A stretch of DNA of 64,000 nt from Alphaproteobacteria bacterium. GTDB lineage: Bacteria; Pseudomonadota; Alphaproteobacteria; Micropepsales; Micropepsaceae. Position 1 is the first letter of the stretch, and the number at the start of each line of letters is the position of its first letter. The DNA lies in the NCBI GenBank assembly GCA_016124635.1, contig WGNJ01000005.1:62001-126000 (forward strand), in the 5' to 3' direction. The notes under the pieces were generated by a model. That model made no database searches. It saw only the letters and a program-made list of their open reading frames with translations, and had not been told where the DNA came from. Positions 43,209 to 52,361 of the stretch are shown here, piece by piece. A program made the translations under genes and the position numbers.

Positions 43209-44182
43209 GCCTCTCGCTCGAGGCGGTCCGCGCCGCAGCCGATCGCATTCATGGCCGCGCTGTTCGCACGCCGCTCCTTGAATCGCGCACTCTGAGCGCC
43301 CTCACCGGCGGCAAGGTCTTCGTCAAACCCGAAGTCCTGCAACGCACCGGTTCCTTCAAATACCGCGGCGCCATGAGCCGCATGACGCTCCTCACGGCAG
43401 AGGAGCGCCGGCGCGGCGTCATCGCGTTCTCCTCCGGAAACCATGCGCAAGGGGTGGCGGCCGCCGCTCGCGATCTCGGCACCACGGCTGTCATCGTCAT
43501 GCCGATAGACGCGCCGCGCTTGAAGCTCGAGAACACGCGCGCGCTCGGCGCGGAAGTCGTGCTCTACGACCGTTACAAGGAAGACCGTGCCGTCATCGGC
43601 CGGAAGCTTGCGGAGGAGCGGAAGCTCACTCTCGTTCCGCCCTACGACGATCAAAACATCATGGCCGGTCAGGGGACGATCGGCCTCGAAATCGCCGCCG
43701 ACATCGCGGCTTTGGGCGAAACGCTCGACGTAACGATCATGCCGCTCGGCGGTGGTGGCCTCGCGTCTGGCATCGCGACGGCGATATCCGCACTGTCGCC
43801 TCGCACGAAGATCTACGGCGTGGAGCCGCAAGCCTTCGACGACACCAAGCGCTCGATCGCGGCCGGCGAGCGAGTATCCAACGCACCCGATGCAAAGTCG
43901 ATTTGCGACGCGCTGCAGGTGCAAATGCCCGGCGAACTCACCTTCCCGATCAACAGACGTCTCCTGTCCGATGTTCTGACCGTGAGCGACGACGAGGTGC
44001 TCGCAGCAATGGCGACCGCATTCCGCGAGCTGAAGCTGGTAACCGAGCCGGGCGGCGCAGTCGCCCTCGCCGCGCTCCTCTCGCAGAAGCTCGACGTCAA
44101 AGGAAAAACAGTCGCTGTCGTTCTCTCCGGCGGCAACGTCGACGCCGAGATGTTCATCCGCGCGCTGAAAACCGCGGACTAG
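43205..44182 (+). CDS. Threonine/serine dehydratase-like PLP enzyme
   Basis: A 325-aa fold-type II PLP enzyme. [16 protein letters not shown] has the PLP lysine, [14 protein letters not shown] binds phosphate, and [10 protein letters not shown] is the glycine-rich loop; [10 protein letters not shown] closes the domain. No regulatory ACT domain follows, so it is the short catabolic type (IlvA/TdcB or serine racemase relatives). It starts at a GTG overlapping the grxD stop. It overlaps the convergent SDR gene by 4 nt. Substrate could be threonine, serine or hydroxyaspartate. Confidence 0.9.
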   Translation: MSLSLEAVRAAADRIHGRAVRTPLLESRTLSALTGGKVFVKPEVLQRTGSFKYRGAMSRMTLLTAEERRRGVIAFSSGNHAQGVAAAARDLGTTAVIVMPIDAPRLKLENTRALGAEVVLYDRYKEDRAVIGRKLAEERKLTLVPPYDDQNIMAGQGTIGLEIAADIAALGETLDVTIMPLGGGGLASGIATAISALSPRTKIYGVEPQAFDDTKRSIAAGERVSNAPDAKSICDALQVQMPGELTFPINRRLLSDVLTVSDDEVLAAMATAFRELKLVTEPGGAVALAALLSQKLDVKGKTVAVVLSGGNVDAEMFIRALKTAD

Positions 44183-44955
44183 GACGGCCGCGCGCAAAGG
44201 CCGCCGTCGATCGTGACGATCACGCCGCTCGTATAGCCCGAGCGGTCGGACGCCAGGAACGCCATCATATCGGCGATCTCGCGCGGCTTTGCCGGGCGGC
44301 CGAGCGGAAACCGCGCCATCAGCTCACGGTAACGTCCTTCGTCGCCAAAACGTGCTTTGGCGCCGGCCTTCATCAGACCGACGATGCGATCGGTTTCAAC
44401 CGGCCCCGGATTGATCCCGACAACGCGGATCTTATCGTCGAGGCTCTTACCGCCGAGCGCGCGCGTGAACGCCATCAGTGCCGCATTGCCGGCTGAGCCC
44501 GCAATATAGCCGGCGTCGAACCGTTCACCTGCAGCCCCAATGTCGTTGATGATGACGCCGCCGCCGCGCGCCTTCATCTGCGCATAAACGAGCCGCGTTA
44601 GGTCTATGTAGCCGAACACCTTGAGTTGCCAAGCGTGCCGCCACGTCGCTTCGTCCACGTTCTGCAGCGTGCCGCCTGGAATGTCACCGGCGTTGTTGAT
44701 CAAGACGTCGATCTCGGCCGCTTCACGCGCGAGACGCACGACGTCCTCGCTCTTCCTCAGATCGACCGCATGCACCTTGCAGTCGATCTGATAGGTGGAC
44801 CTCAGTCGATGTCCGAGTTCGTTGAGCGCCTGCTCGTTGCGCGCGGCAAGATGCAAATGCGCGCCTTCTTCGGCGAAGACTTCAGCCGCAGCAGCGCCGA
44901 TGCCCTTCGAGGCTCCGGTGATCAAAACGTGCTTCCCGCGCAGATGCAGGTCCAT
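44179..44955 (-). CDS. Atypical SDR family protein lacking the canonical active-site lysine
   Basis: A 258-aa short-chain dehydrogenase fold with LITGASKGIGAAAAEVFAEEG and LINNAGDIPGG. The catalytic area is unusual: the serine position reads INDIGAAG and the tyrosine is followed by YIAGSAGNAAL, so the Tyr-x3-Lys lysine is a serine. NPGPVETDRI and the C-terminal end YTSGVIVTIDGG are normal. Members with the GSAGNAAL pattern form a recognised subgroup, annotated as short-chain dehydrogenases without a known reaction. It is convergent with the PLP dehydratase gene. Confidence 0.87.
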   Translation of the reverse strand: MDLHLRGKHVLITGASKGIGAAAAEVFAEEGAHLHLAARNEQALNELGHRLRSTYQIDCKVHAVDLRKSEDVVRLAREAAEIDVLINNAGDIPGGTLQNVDEATWRHAWQLKVFGYIDLTRLVYAQMKARGGGVIINDIGAAGERFDAGYIAGSAGNAALMAFTRALGGKSLDDKIRVVGINPGPVETDRIVGLMKAGAKARFGDEGRYRELMARFPLGRPAKPREIADMMAFLASDRSGYTSGVIVTIDGGLCARPS

Positions 44956-45022
44956 GTGGTTCTTCCTGCGTTGAAGATAGGCGCTGACTCACTGCCGCGG
45001 CCGCCAACTCCTGGCAACCGAT

Positions 45023-45559
45023 CTAGAGCTGGTCCGCGATCGACTTGGCCAGAGCGGCGAGTTCAGAGTCGCGAAATCCCGTCAACGTGAGCGACACGAA
45101 CTTATCGCCTTTCAGTATGTACACGTAAGTGAGCGTCTTTGTGCCAAGAGCCGTTTTGGTGCGGTAGGCCCCGTCACCGACCCCCGGGAGCTCGGCAAAA
45201 TTCTCGTCCGCAGCCAACTGGCTCTTACCGGCCTCGAACGAGGCCTTCGCATCGACGCGCGGCGGCATGCGCACGAGGACGGAAATGTAGCGGTCCTTGG
45301 TCCTGTTGAATCTGGTGCATGCCGGCATGTCGGCCACGGAAGGCATCGGCGATTCGACCGCCTTCATCTCCGTGCCGATGAGGGCGCGCGTTCGTGCCGA
45401 CTCGAGCAAGTAGCACGCATCGGCCACCTGCGCGTCGTCAGCTACCGCAGCCGCCGATAGACGAACCGCGGCAGCCGTCAATGCGGCAAATATCAGTGCT
45501 TTAGCGTGAGTAGAACTCGACAACCAGATTGGGCTCCATGCGCACCGGATACGGCACAT
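45023..45559 (-). CDS. Probable secreted hypothetical protein (start uncertain)
   Basis: The C-terminal ~150 residues form a plausible exported protein: a hydrophobic run [12 protein letters not shown], then [35 protein letters not shown] and ending [17 protein letters not shown]. The ATG at 45559 overlaps the 3' end of rpsD by 59 nt; the next option is a TTG at 45481, which gives a very short signal. One disulfide (ACYLL and PACTRF) is possible. No family is recognised. It is downstream of rpsD on the same strand and may be expressed from its transcript. Confidence 0.6.
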   Translation of the reverse strand: MCRIRCAWSPIWLSSSTHAKALIFAALTAAAVRLSAAAVADDAQVADACYLLESARTRALIGTEMKAVESPMPSVADMPACTRFNRTKDRYISVLVRMPPRVDAKASFEAGKSQLAADENFAELPGVGDGAYRTKTALGTKTLTYVYILKGDKFVSLTLTGFRDSELAALAKSIADQL

Positions 45560-46118
45560 CGCTGAGCTTCGGCACGCGCGTGAACTTCGCTTGCAGCTTC
45601 GAGCGGTCGACCTCGACGTAATCCGGCGTATCGCGTTCCGGCGACTCGCCGGCCGCCAACACGATCGCCAACTCCTTCGCTTTGCCACGCACCTCGATGA
45701 CGTCGTTTTCCTTGACGCGGTAGCTCGGGATCGTCACGCGCCGGCCGTTGACCGATACGTGCCCGTGATTGACGAATTGGCGCGCGGCGAAGACCGTCGG
45801 CACGAACTTCGCGCGATAGACGACGGCGTCGAGGCGGCGCTCGAGCAAGCCGATCATGTTCTCACCGGTGTCGCCACGGCGGCGCGAAGCTTCCGCGTAG
45901 ATCCCGCGGAACTGGCGTTCGGTGATGTTGCCGTAGTAGCCCTTCAGCGTTTGCTTCGCCTTGAGCTGCACACCGTAGTCGGAGATCTTGGATTTGCGGC
46001 GCTGGCCGTGCTGACCCGGGCCATATTCGCGGGTGTTCTGCGGGCTCTTCGGACGGCCCCAGAGATTGTCGCCGATGCGGCGATCGATTTTGTACTTGGA
46101 TTGCAGGCGCTTCGTCAT
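45501..46118 (-). CDS. rpsD: 30S ribosomal protein S4
   Basis: A 205-aa ribosomal protein that starts assembly of the 30S body. It begins [20 protein letters not shown], has the S4 domain [20 protein letters not shown] for RNA binding, and ends [14 protein letters not shown]. Length is right for bacteria. Like most alphaproteobacteria the gene is outside the alpha operon. The leader has two perfect hairpins (see the leader entry). The start has AAGGAAACC upstream. A convergent partner is absent. Confidence 0.97.
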   Translation of the reverse strand: MTKRLQSKYKIDRRIGDNLWGRPKSPQNTREYGPGQHGQRRKSKISDYGVQLKAKQTLKGYYGNITERQFRGIYAEASRRRGDTGENMIGLLERRLDAVVYRAKFVPTVFAARQFVNHGHVSVNGRRVTIPSYRVKENDVIEVRGKAKELAIVLAAGESPERDTPDYVEVDRSKLQAKFTRVPKLSDVPYPVRMEPNLVVEFYSR

Positions 46119-46180
46119 CGCGGTTTCCTTGCGAAGTTAAGGGAAACGCGCCCTCCTCTGCCCGGTATTCTGGGCCGACA

Positions 46181-46231
46181 GGCGGGGGCTTCCCCGCCGC
46201 GGGTGCTTCCTATGTTGCCGGGTTTCCCGGC
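46181..46231 (-). promoter_or_regulatory. Two hairpins in the rpsD leader
   Basis: GGCGGGG (46181-46187) and CCCCGCC (46192-46198) make a perfect 7-bp stem with a GCTT loop, and GCCGGG/CCCGGC (46217-46231) a 6-bp stem. They lie about 63-113 nt upstream of the rpsD ATG and upstream of the divergent NTF2-like gene. S4 is autoregulated in other bacteria, but through unrelated structures. Confidence 0.35.
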
Positions 46232-46311
46232 GAAGGCGCGGGTTTTAGAGAGGTGTGGCGGCCCTGTCAAACCTCAAACCCGCGGCTAAACTGGCGGCAA
46301 CGGAGCAACCG

Positions 46312-46665
46312 ATGATCGACAGGGTTTGGGCCGAAAACTTCGCAAAAGAGTGGATCGAAGCTTGGAACAACTTCGACCTCAACGCCATCCTTGCCCACTA
46401 CGCCGACAACGTCGTCTTTCATTCGCCACGCATTGCCGTCGTAACGGGCGAGCGCGCTGCGTCTGTCGCCGGCAAAGAGGCTCTGGCACGCTATTGGTCC
46501 AAGGCACTCCAAGGGAAGAACCTGCGCTTCAATCTGGAACGCGTCTATGTCGGGAGCGATAGCCTCTCGATCTCCTACCGCAATCAGCGCGCCCAGCACG
46601 TGGTCGAAACGTTTGTCTTTGACGACGCAGGGCTCGTGAAGGAAAGCGTGGCCGCCTACGCCTGA
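46312..46665 (+). CDS. SnoaL/NTF2-like domain protein
   Basis: A 117-aa alpha+beta barrel protein: WAENFAKEWIEAWNNFDLNAILAHYADNVVFHSP is the typical N-terminal helix plus DxxA-type strand of the NTF2/SnoaL family, with VETFVFDDAGLVKESVAAYA at the end. These proteins act as isomerases, cyclases or carriers; several small members are of unknown function. GGAG lies about 9 nt before ATG 46312. It is convergent with the alpha/beta hydrolase gene by 10 nt overlap. Confidence 0.85.
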   Translation: MIDRVWAENFAKEWIEAWNNFDLNAILAHYADNVVFHSPRIAVVTGERAASVAGKEALARYWSKALQGKNLRFNLERVYVGSDSLSISYRNQRAQHVVETFVFDDAGLVKESVAAYA

Positions 46666-47555
46666 CGCACGGGCGGTTGGCCAAGCCACCCACGAATGGC
46701 ATCGCTCACCAGCTGCGGCTTTTCATAGACGATCCAATGAGTGCCGTCATCGACGCGCCTGACGTCGACCTCCGGAACCCACCGCTCGAGTCCTTCGGCA
46801 CATCCGGGCAGCAACGATGTGTCCTGCAAACCCCAAATCACCAGGGTCGGAACTTTAACCCTCAATGCCTCGTCGTCGTAGATGTTGGCGGCAGGCGCCA
46901 CGCCTGCTTTCGGGGGATCAAAGCGCATCGCGCGATACCAGTTGAACATGCCGGTCAAAGCGCCGGGCTCAGACCACGCTCTGACAAAGGCCGCATGATC
47001 GTTTGCGTCGAGATATCCGGCCGCCGCCGTTTTCTCGAGCGACCGCCAAAGCATCGCATAGTTGTTCGCGGCGTACCGCTCTTCTGAGCCTGCCGCGCGG
47101 ATCTCGTGGATGTATTGAGAAGCCGCGCCTTGCGCAGGGTTCTTCGCAAGCTCGCGTTGGAAGGCGCCGGGATGCACCGCGTTGACGATGATCAATCGGT
47201 CGATGAGCTCCGGCCGCTTGATGGCAAAAGCCCAAGCCAGCGCGCCGCCCCAGTCATGCGCGATCAATGTGAACTTGCGTTTGCCGGAGAAATGCTTCGC
47301 AAAGGCAGCGACGTCGTCGATCAGGTATTTGGTGCGATAGCGCGCAACCTCTGGCGGCTTTGAAGACAAATTGTAGCCGGGCAAATCAGGCGCGACGCAG
47401 AGATACTTGTCGCTCAAATCTTCAAGCTGGCGCCGCCACGCGTACCAGAACTCCGGAAAGCCATGCAGAAACAGCAGCACATGCGCGTCGCTCGGGCCCG
47501 CCGCCGCGTAGTGCAGCTTCAATTCGTTCGCGCTGGCAAAACCATGCCTGATCAT
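46656..47555 (-). CDS. Alpha/beta hydrolase, epoxide hydrolase-like
   Basis: A 299-aa enzyme with HGFPEFWYAWRRQLEDLSDKY and the nucleophile motif HDWGGALAW, where aspartate replaces serine. GTHWIVYEKP gives the catalytic histidine and IWGLQDTSL the acid region. Asp at the elbow with HGFPE/W defines epoxide hydrolases and fluoroacetate-type dehalogenases. It starts with ATG 47555, overlapping the TGA of trmJ by 4 nt, so it is the second gene of a trmJ operon. The exact substrate is unknown. Confidence 0.9.
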   Translation of the reverse strand: MIRHGFASANELKLHYAAAGPSDAHVLLFLHGFPEFWYAWRRQLEDLSDKYLCVAPDLPGYNLSSKPPEVARYRTKYLIDDVAAFAKHFSGKRKFTLIAHDWGGALAWAFAIKRPELIDRLIIVNAVHPGAFQRELAKNPAQGAASQYIHEIRAAGSEERYAANNYAMLWRSLEKTAAAGYLDANDHAAFVRAWSEPGALTGMFNWYRAMRFDPPKAGVAPAANIYDDEALRVKVPTLVIWGLQDTSLLPGCAEGLERWVPEVDVRRVDDGTHWIVYEKPQLVSDAIRGWLGQPPVRQA

Positions 47556-48304
47556 GTCTCGCCCTTCTTGCGCCGCTTCTTCCCACCCGTCAGTGCGCGA
47601 ACCATGCCGCGCAGCGTCTGCACTTCTTGATACGTCAGGCCGGCGCGCTGCCACATGTTGCGCATATTCTGCACCATTGCTGCGCGCTTGTCGGGCGGAA
47701 ACAAGAATTCGGTGCGATCGAGTTCACCTTCGATGTGCTCGAAGAAGCCAATGAGATCTTCCTTGTTCGCGGGCTTCGCACGGCGGAATTTGGCCGGCAC
47801 TTTGAACTCCGGCCTGTCGTGCGTGCCCTTCCACCACTCGTAGGCCACGACCGCCACGGATTGGGCGAGATTCAGCGACGCAAACTTTGGGTTGGTCGGA
47901 ACGGTCAAAATGGCATCGGCGAGAACGACCTCTTCGTTCGTGAGTCCCATGCGCTCCGCGCCGAAAAGTACGCCACATTTACGATCCTGCGCGATCTCAG
48001 CAGCGAGTTCTGGAACGGCCTCGTCGGGTGTTGCAACGCGCTTGGACATCAACCGATCGCGGCCCGTGGTCGCAAACACCAAGCCGAGGTCGGCCACGGC
48101 CTCTTCGATGGATTGAAAGACCCGCGCACCTTCAAGCACGCTCACGGCACCAACGGCCATTGCCTCGGCCTTTTTGTTGGGCCAGGCCTCGCGTGGGCGG
48201 ATAAGGCGCAGATCCGTCAGCCCGAAATTCAACATGGCGCGTGCGGCAGCGCCGATATTCTCGCCGAGTTGCGGATGCGACAGTATGAATGCCGGTCCTT
48301 TCAT
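47552..48304 (-). CDS. trmJ: tRNA 2'-O-methyltransferase TrmJ-type (SPOUT)
   Basis: A 250-aa SPOUT enzyme. AFILSHPQLGENIGAAARAMLNFG is the start of the trefoil-knot domain, with GVLFGAERMGLTNEE, then LTVPTNPKFASLNLAQSVAVVAYE near the SAM site. The pattern matches TrmJ, which methylates 2'-O of the residue at position 32 in several tRNAs. The C-terminal TrmJ extension is retained (FFEHIEGELDR...QNMRNMWQRAGLT). ATG 48304 has AAGG upstream. Followed by, and coupled to, a hydrolase gene. Divergent from icd. Confidence 0.9.
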   Translation of the reverse strand: MKGPAFILSHPQLGENIGAAARAMLNFGLTDLRLIRPREAWPNKKAEAMAVGAVSVLEGARVFQSIEEAVADLGLVFATTGRDRLMSKRVATPDEAVPELAAEIAQDRKCGVLFGAERMGLTNEEVVLADAILTVPTNPKFASLNLAQSVAVVAYEWWKGTHDRPEFKVPAKFRRAKPANKEDLIGFFEHIEGELDRTEFLFPPDKRAAMVQNMRNMWQRAGLTYQEVQTLRGMVRALTGGKKRRKKGET

Positions 48305-48378
48305 GCCGCTGCCTTGCGCGACCGCGGAGCCGCCGCTAAACAACCGCCGCGAAAATCCGACAGCGAGAGACAGTTTCC

Positions 48379-49593
48379 ATGGCGAAAATCAAGGTGAAGA
48401 ACCCCGTCGTCGACCTCGACGGCGACGAGATGACCCGCATCATCTGGGCTCTCATCAAAGAGAAGCTGATCCTCCCCTACCTCGACATCGACATCAAATA
48501 CTACGACCTCGGCATCGAGAGCCGCGACAAGACCGACGACAAGATCACCGAAGAGGCGGCCAACGCGATCAAGCGCTACGGCGTCGGCATCAAGTGCGCG
48601 ACGATCACGCCGGACGAAGCGCGCGTCAAAGAGTTCAAGCTGAAGAAGATGTGGAAGTCGCCGAACGGCACCATCCGCAACATCCTCGACGGCACCGTTT
48701 TTCGCGAGCCCATCATCTGCAAGAACGTGCCGCGCCTGGTGCCCGGCTGGACCGATCCGATTGTCATTGGCCGCCACGCTTTCGGCGATCAATATCGCGC
48801 GACCGACTTCGTCGTTCCGGGCAAAGGTACGCTGACGATTACCTTCACGCCCGACGGCGGTGCTCCACAGACGCACGAGGTCTACAAATTTCCCGGCGGT
48901 GGCGTCGCCATGGCGATGTACAACGTCGACGAATCCATCCGCAACTTCGCGCGCGCCAGCTTCAACTACGGTCTGCAGCGCGGCTGGCCGGTCTACCTCT
49001 CGACAAAGAACACGATCCTCAAAGCCTACGACGGCCGCTTCAAGGATCTCTTCGAAGAGGTCTTCAATAGTGAATTTAAGCCGCAATTCGACGCCAAGAA
49101 GATCACCTACGAGCACCGCCTGATCGACGACATGGTGGCTTCGGCGCTCAAGTGGAGCGGCAAGTTCATCTGGGCCTGCAAGAACTACGACGGCGACGTT
49201 CAATCCGATACCGTCGCCCAAGGCTTCGGCTCGCTGGGCCTGATGACCAGCGTGCTGATGACGCCCGACGGAAAGATCATGGAAGCGGAAGCAGCGCACG
49301 GCACGGTGACGCGTCACTACCGTCAATGGCAGCGCGGCGAGTCCACGTCGACCAATTCGATCGCTTCGATCTTCGCCTGGACGCGTGGCCTTGCGCATCG
49401 CGCCAAGCTCGACTCGACGCCCGAGCTCGCGCACTTCGCCGAGACACTGGAGAAGGTCTGCGTTGCAACCGTCGAAGCTGGCGACATGACCAAAGACTTG
49501 GCACTGCTCGTCGGTCCCGACCAACGCTGGCTCACGACTGAGAGCTTCCTCGACAAGGTCGATGAGAACCTCAAGAAGGCCATGAAGCTCTAG
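48379..49593 (+). CDS. icd: NADP-dependent isocitrate dehydrogenase (eukaryote-like type)
   Basis: A 404-aa type II IDH, the dimeric form found in alphaproteobacteria and eukaryotes. It starts [21 protein letters not shown] and carries [19 protein letters not shown] (substrate site), [14 protein letters not shown] and [12 protein letters not shown] for the NADP-binding region. It oxidises isocitrate to 2-oxoglutarate in the TCA cycle. Length and landmarks are typical. Its 3' end stops 2 nt before the convergent dimethylformamidase-like gene. Confidence 0.97.
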   Translation: MAKIKVKNPVVDLDGDEMTRIIWALIKEKLILPYLDIDIKYYDLGIESRDKTDDKITEEAANAIKRYGVGIKCATITPDEARVKEFKLKKMWKSPNGTIRNILDGTVFREPIICKNVPRLVPGWTDPIVIGRHAFGDQYRATDFVVPGKGTLTITFTPDGGAPQTHEVYKFPGGGVAMAMYNVDESIRNFARASFNYGLQRGWPVYLSTKNTILKAYDGRFKDLFEEVFNSEFKPQFDAKKITYEHRLIDDMVASALKWSGKFIWACKNYDGDVQSDTVAQGFGSLGLMTSVLMTPDGKIMEAEAAHGTVTRHYRQWQRGESTSTNSIASIFAWTRGLAHRAKLDSTPELAHFAETLEKVCVATVEAGDMTKDLALLVGPDQRWLTTESFLDKVDENLKKAMKL

Positions 49594-49595
49594 CC

Positions 49596-51116
49596 TCATA
49601 GGGCACCGAACCGGCGCAACACGTTTCGTGTGATGCGCTCAATAAAGGGATCGCGCGCCGCCAAGGCGTGCGCCCACTCGGTCGTACCGCCGTTGAAGAC
49701 CTCGCCCTTCCCGCGCTTGAATGAGGCCATCGCCGCATGGCCGCGCAAGACGCGTACCTGGGATGCAGCACTGGCATCGCCGAACATGATTTCGGCGACG
49801 GCATCGAGTTTCTCAGGCGGAATCAAAGGCCGATAGCCGCTCGGCGGTTCGCCGAATGCGCAGGGCGCCAGCGCGATGATCTCGAGATTTTCCGGCACGC
49901 CTAGGTGCGCGATCGCTTGCGGTAATCCGTCGTTACCGAAGGTGAAGCGGCATCCATCGTTCTCATAGCCGATCAGCGGAAGCTCATCGCCGATCACGTC
50001 GCCGTAGAAGAGATCGCACCCTTCGAGCGCCCAATGCTCGTTGCGATAAACAGTGTATCCGCCCTGCCCTCGTGCCGCGCATAGGCCTAGGCGGTGATAG
50101 CCGGCGAAGAGGAAGCTGAGCCCGGTGATCTCAGCCTCGGGCCTCGCGAAGACCGGATGCGACCACAAGTGAGTCGCGTCTCTGCCGGCATTCGGCTCTG
50201 CGTCGAAACCGCGCCACTTGTGACACACGAAGCTGCGGCCGTCGTTCTCATGCCGCACCTTCCAGAACGCAGTGTTGCCGGAGAAGATGGCGAGCCTTCC
50301 GCCGCGATCGACGAAGCGCTCGATGGCGTCACGTTCTCCCGCCGACCAATACTCGCTGTGTCCGACAAGAATGACGACGTCATACGGCGCCAGCGCGCCG
50401 GCGTCCGCACCCAGGTCGTAGTCGGTCAGATAGTCGATCATGAGCCCTTCGCACTCGGCCCACCGAACAAAGACGTGTTCCCATTTGTTCAAGAACCCTG
50501 CCGAACGATCGTAGGGCGACACGCGATGCTTTCGCGCCCAATCGGTGTCGCTGGCCCAGGGCCGTTCCTCGTATCCGCGCTTCCGCGCGTTGACGAGCCG
50601 CGGCACGTCCTCCGGCGCGGCGACGAGCAGCGGCGCAAACGGTCGATGCGTCGAGAGCACGCCGATCGCGCCTTCCATCGCCTGCGGCAACGGCATGCCG
50701 GCGGTCATCAAGCTGGTGACGTCGCAATAGGCATTCGCCCCACCCCACCAATTGTAGGCATGGTAGGTGTTCGTTGAGAGCACCAAGACCGCCTTGGCCT
50801 TCGCAGGCTTAGCACGAACGACGACGAAGTGGTGCGCCCGTTCGCCGCCGGCATCTTCGAGCACGATGTCGTAGTACCCGGACGTCCAATCGCCACCGAC
50901 AGTCACCTCAAGTGCAGCAGGCCAGCCACAGCCGTCGCGATCCGGTTGGCGCGGCAAAGCATGCGATCCAATCTGCAACGCCTCGCGCTGATAGACCGTC
51001 TGGCGCTCGGCACCGACGCGCGCAATTTCCAGTCGGCAAGGACCAGGGGCCGAAGCATGAAGCTGAAAGGTTTCGCCAGGCGCCACGCTTAGGCGATCGG
51101 TGTAACAGGCGATCAT
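49596..51116 (-). CDS. N,N-dimethylformamidase large-subunit-like protein
   Basis: A 506-aa protein matching the C-terminal domain of the beta subunit of N,N-dimethylformamidase: VLVLSTNTYHAYNWWGGANAY, a long insert, ILVGHSEYWSAGERD, and RGGRLAIFSGNTAFWKVR. The true enzyme (about 760 aa) also has a separate small alpha subunit and an N-terminal lectin-like domain; here the N-terminal ~110 residues look like a beta-sandwich. The amidase-type tyrosine-rich core is intact, but no small subunit gene is seen. The gene directly abuts the ion channel gene after alaS. It may hydrolyse a formamide or related amide. Confidence 0.83.
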   Translation of the reverse strand: MIACYTDRLSVAPGETFQLHASAPGPCRLEIARVGAERQTVYQREALQIGSHALPRQPDRDGCGWPAALEVTVGGDWTSGYYDIVLEDAGGERAHHFVVVRAKPAKAKAVLVLSTNTYHAYNWWGGANAYCDVTSLMTAGMPLPQAMEGAIGVLSTHRPFAPLLVAAPEDVPRLVNARKRGYEERPWASDTDWARKHRVSPYDRSAGFLNKWEHVFVRWAECEGLMIDYLTDYDLGADAGALAPYDVVILVGHSEYWSAGERDAIERFVDRGGRLAIFSGNTAFWKVRHENDGRSFVCHKWRGFDAEPNAGRDATHLWSHPVFARPEAEITGLSFLFAGYHRLGLCAARGQGGYTVYRNEHWALEGCDLFYGDVIGDELPLIGYENDGCRFTFGNDGLPQAIAHLGVPENLEIIALAPCAFGEPPSGYRPLIPPEKLDAVAEIMFGDASAASQVRVLRGHAAMASFKRGKGEVFNGGTTEWAHALAARDPFIERITRNVLRRFGAL

Positions 51117-52361
51117 CTAGACCACCGGATCGCCTTCCGGCCGCACCGAAGGCTTTTGCTCGAGATCCTCTGGGGTCACATCGCTGGTGACCTCCGCCCA
51201 ATCGCCTGCAAGCCGCTCCTCGGCGACCGAGAGAATCTGCGTTCGCAAATTTTCGTCGCGGCGGATCAAGCTCTCGAAATCCGCTGCGTCGATGATCATC
51301 ACGTGACAGCGGGTCAAAGCCGTCACCGTCCCGATGCGGCGCACTTTCTTGAGCAGGGCCACCTCACCGAAGAATTCGCCGGCGCCGAGATTGATTTGGC
51401 GTCGCGGCAGATCAACTCGCATTTCACCGTCCGCGATAAAGTACATGCCCTCCGCGTCGTCGCCGCGCGCCGCAAGCACGGTTCCGGGCGCCAGCATCCG
51501 CGTACGCATGATCTTCATCACTTCGGCAATCGACGCGGCGTCGAGCGTCGAGAACAAGGGCACACGCGCCACCATGCCCCACGTCACGACGAAGTCTCGG
51601 CGATGAATCTCGTTGACGAATGCGGTCGCCACAATGCCGATCGGCAGCGCAAAGAGGCCGAGGCCGCAGATCATGATCACGGCGCCGAACATCTTTCCGG
51701 GCGGCGTGACCGGAACCACGTCGCCGTACCCGACCGTCGTCAGCGTCTCGAGCGCCCACCACATGGCCGCCGGGATCGACTCGAAGGTTTGCGGCTCGAT
51801 CGTGTGCATGATCGCCCCGGAAAAGATCGCTGTGCCGATCATCAACACGAAGGCGCCAAGCAACGCCCGCCGCTCTTCGTAGAGCGCACGCCCAAGCGTC
51901 ACCATCGCCGGTGAATACCGAACGAGCTTCAAGAACCGCAGCAGCCGGAAGACGCGCAGCACGCGTAAATCCAGGCCGGCCAGCATGAAAACCGAGAGAT
52001 ACGACGGCGCGAACGCGAAGAAGTCCACGATCATCGAGAAGCGCGACGCGAACACCAGCCGCCCGAAAAAGGGTCCGCGTTGACGGATCGCGGGAATCTC
52101 GATCGAGACCCAAAGGCGCCCGATATACTCGACCGTGAAAATCGCGACCGATATGATGTCGAAGACGAAGAACTCGTGCGAGAATTCCTTGTGAATTGAC
52201 GCGACGCTCTCGAGGATCACGGCAAGCACGTTGAAGACGATCAGTATGACCATGAATTGGTCGAACACGTAGGCCGCGGTCGTCGAGCCGCCCGCTTCGA
52301 GCACGGTATAAAGGCGACGCCGCAAGCGGCCGTGTGCCGTATCTCGGCTCAACGCCTTCAA
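51117..52361 (-). CDS. Voltage-gated K+ channel with cyclic-nucleotide-binding domain
   Basis: A 414-aa membrane channel. Six transmembrane segments fall at about residues 33-53, 68-88, 108-130, 137-160 (S4-like with [16 protein letters not shown]), 172-190 and 218-240. The selectivity filter is TTVGYGD, and residues 255-380 are a CNMP fold ([41 protein letters not shown]). The architecture is like MlotiK1 of rhizobia. It passes K+ and may open with cAMP. Its ATG overlaps the alaS stop as ATGA, and it abuts the amidase-like gene. Confidence 0.92.
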   Translation of the reverse strand: MKALSRDTAHGRLRRRLYTVLEAGGSTTAAYVFDQFMVILIVFNVLAVILESVASIHKEFSHEFFVFDIISVAIFTVEYIGRLWVSIEIPAIRQRGPFFGRLVFASRFSMIVDFFAFAPSYLSVFMLAGLDLRVLRVFRLLRFLKLVRYSPAMVTLGRALYEERRALLGAFVLMIGTAIFSGAIMHTIEPQTFESIPAAMWWALETLTTVGYGDVVPVTPPGKMFGAVIMICGLGLFALPIGIVATAFVNEIHRRDFVVTWGMVARVPLFSTLDAASIAEVMKIMRTRMLAPGTVLAARGDDAEGMYFIADGEMRVDLPRRQINLGAGEFFGEVALLKKVRRIGTVTALTRCHVMIIDAADFESLIRRDENLRTQILSVAEERLAGDWAEVTSDVTPEDLEQKPSVRPEGDPVV

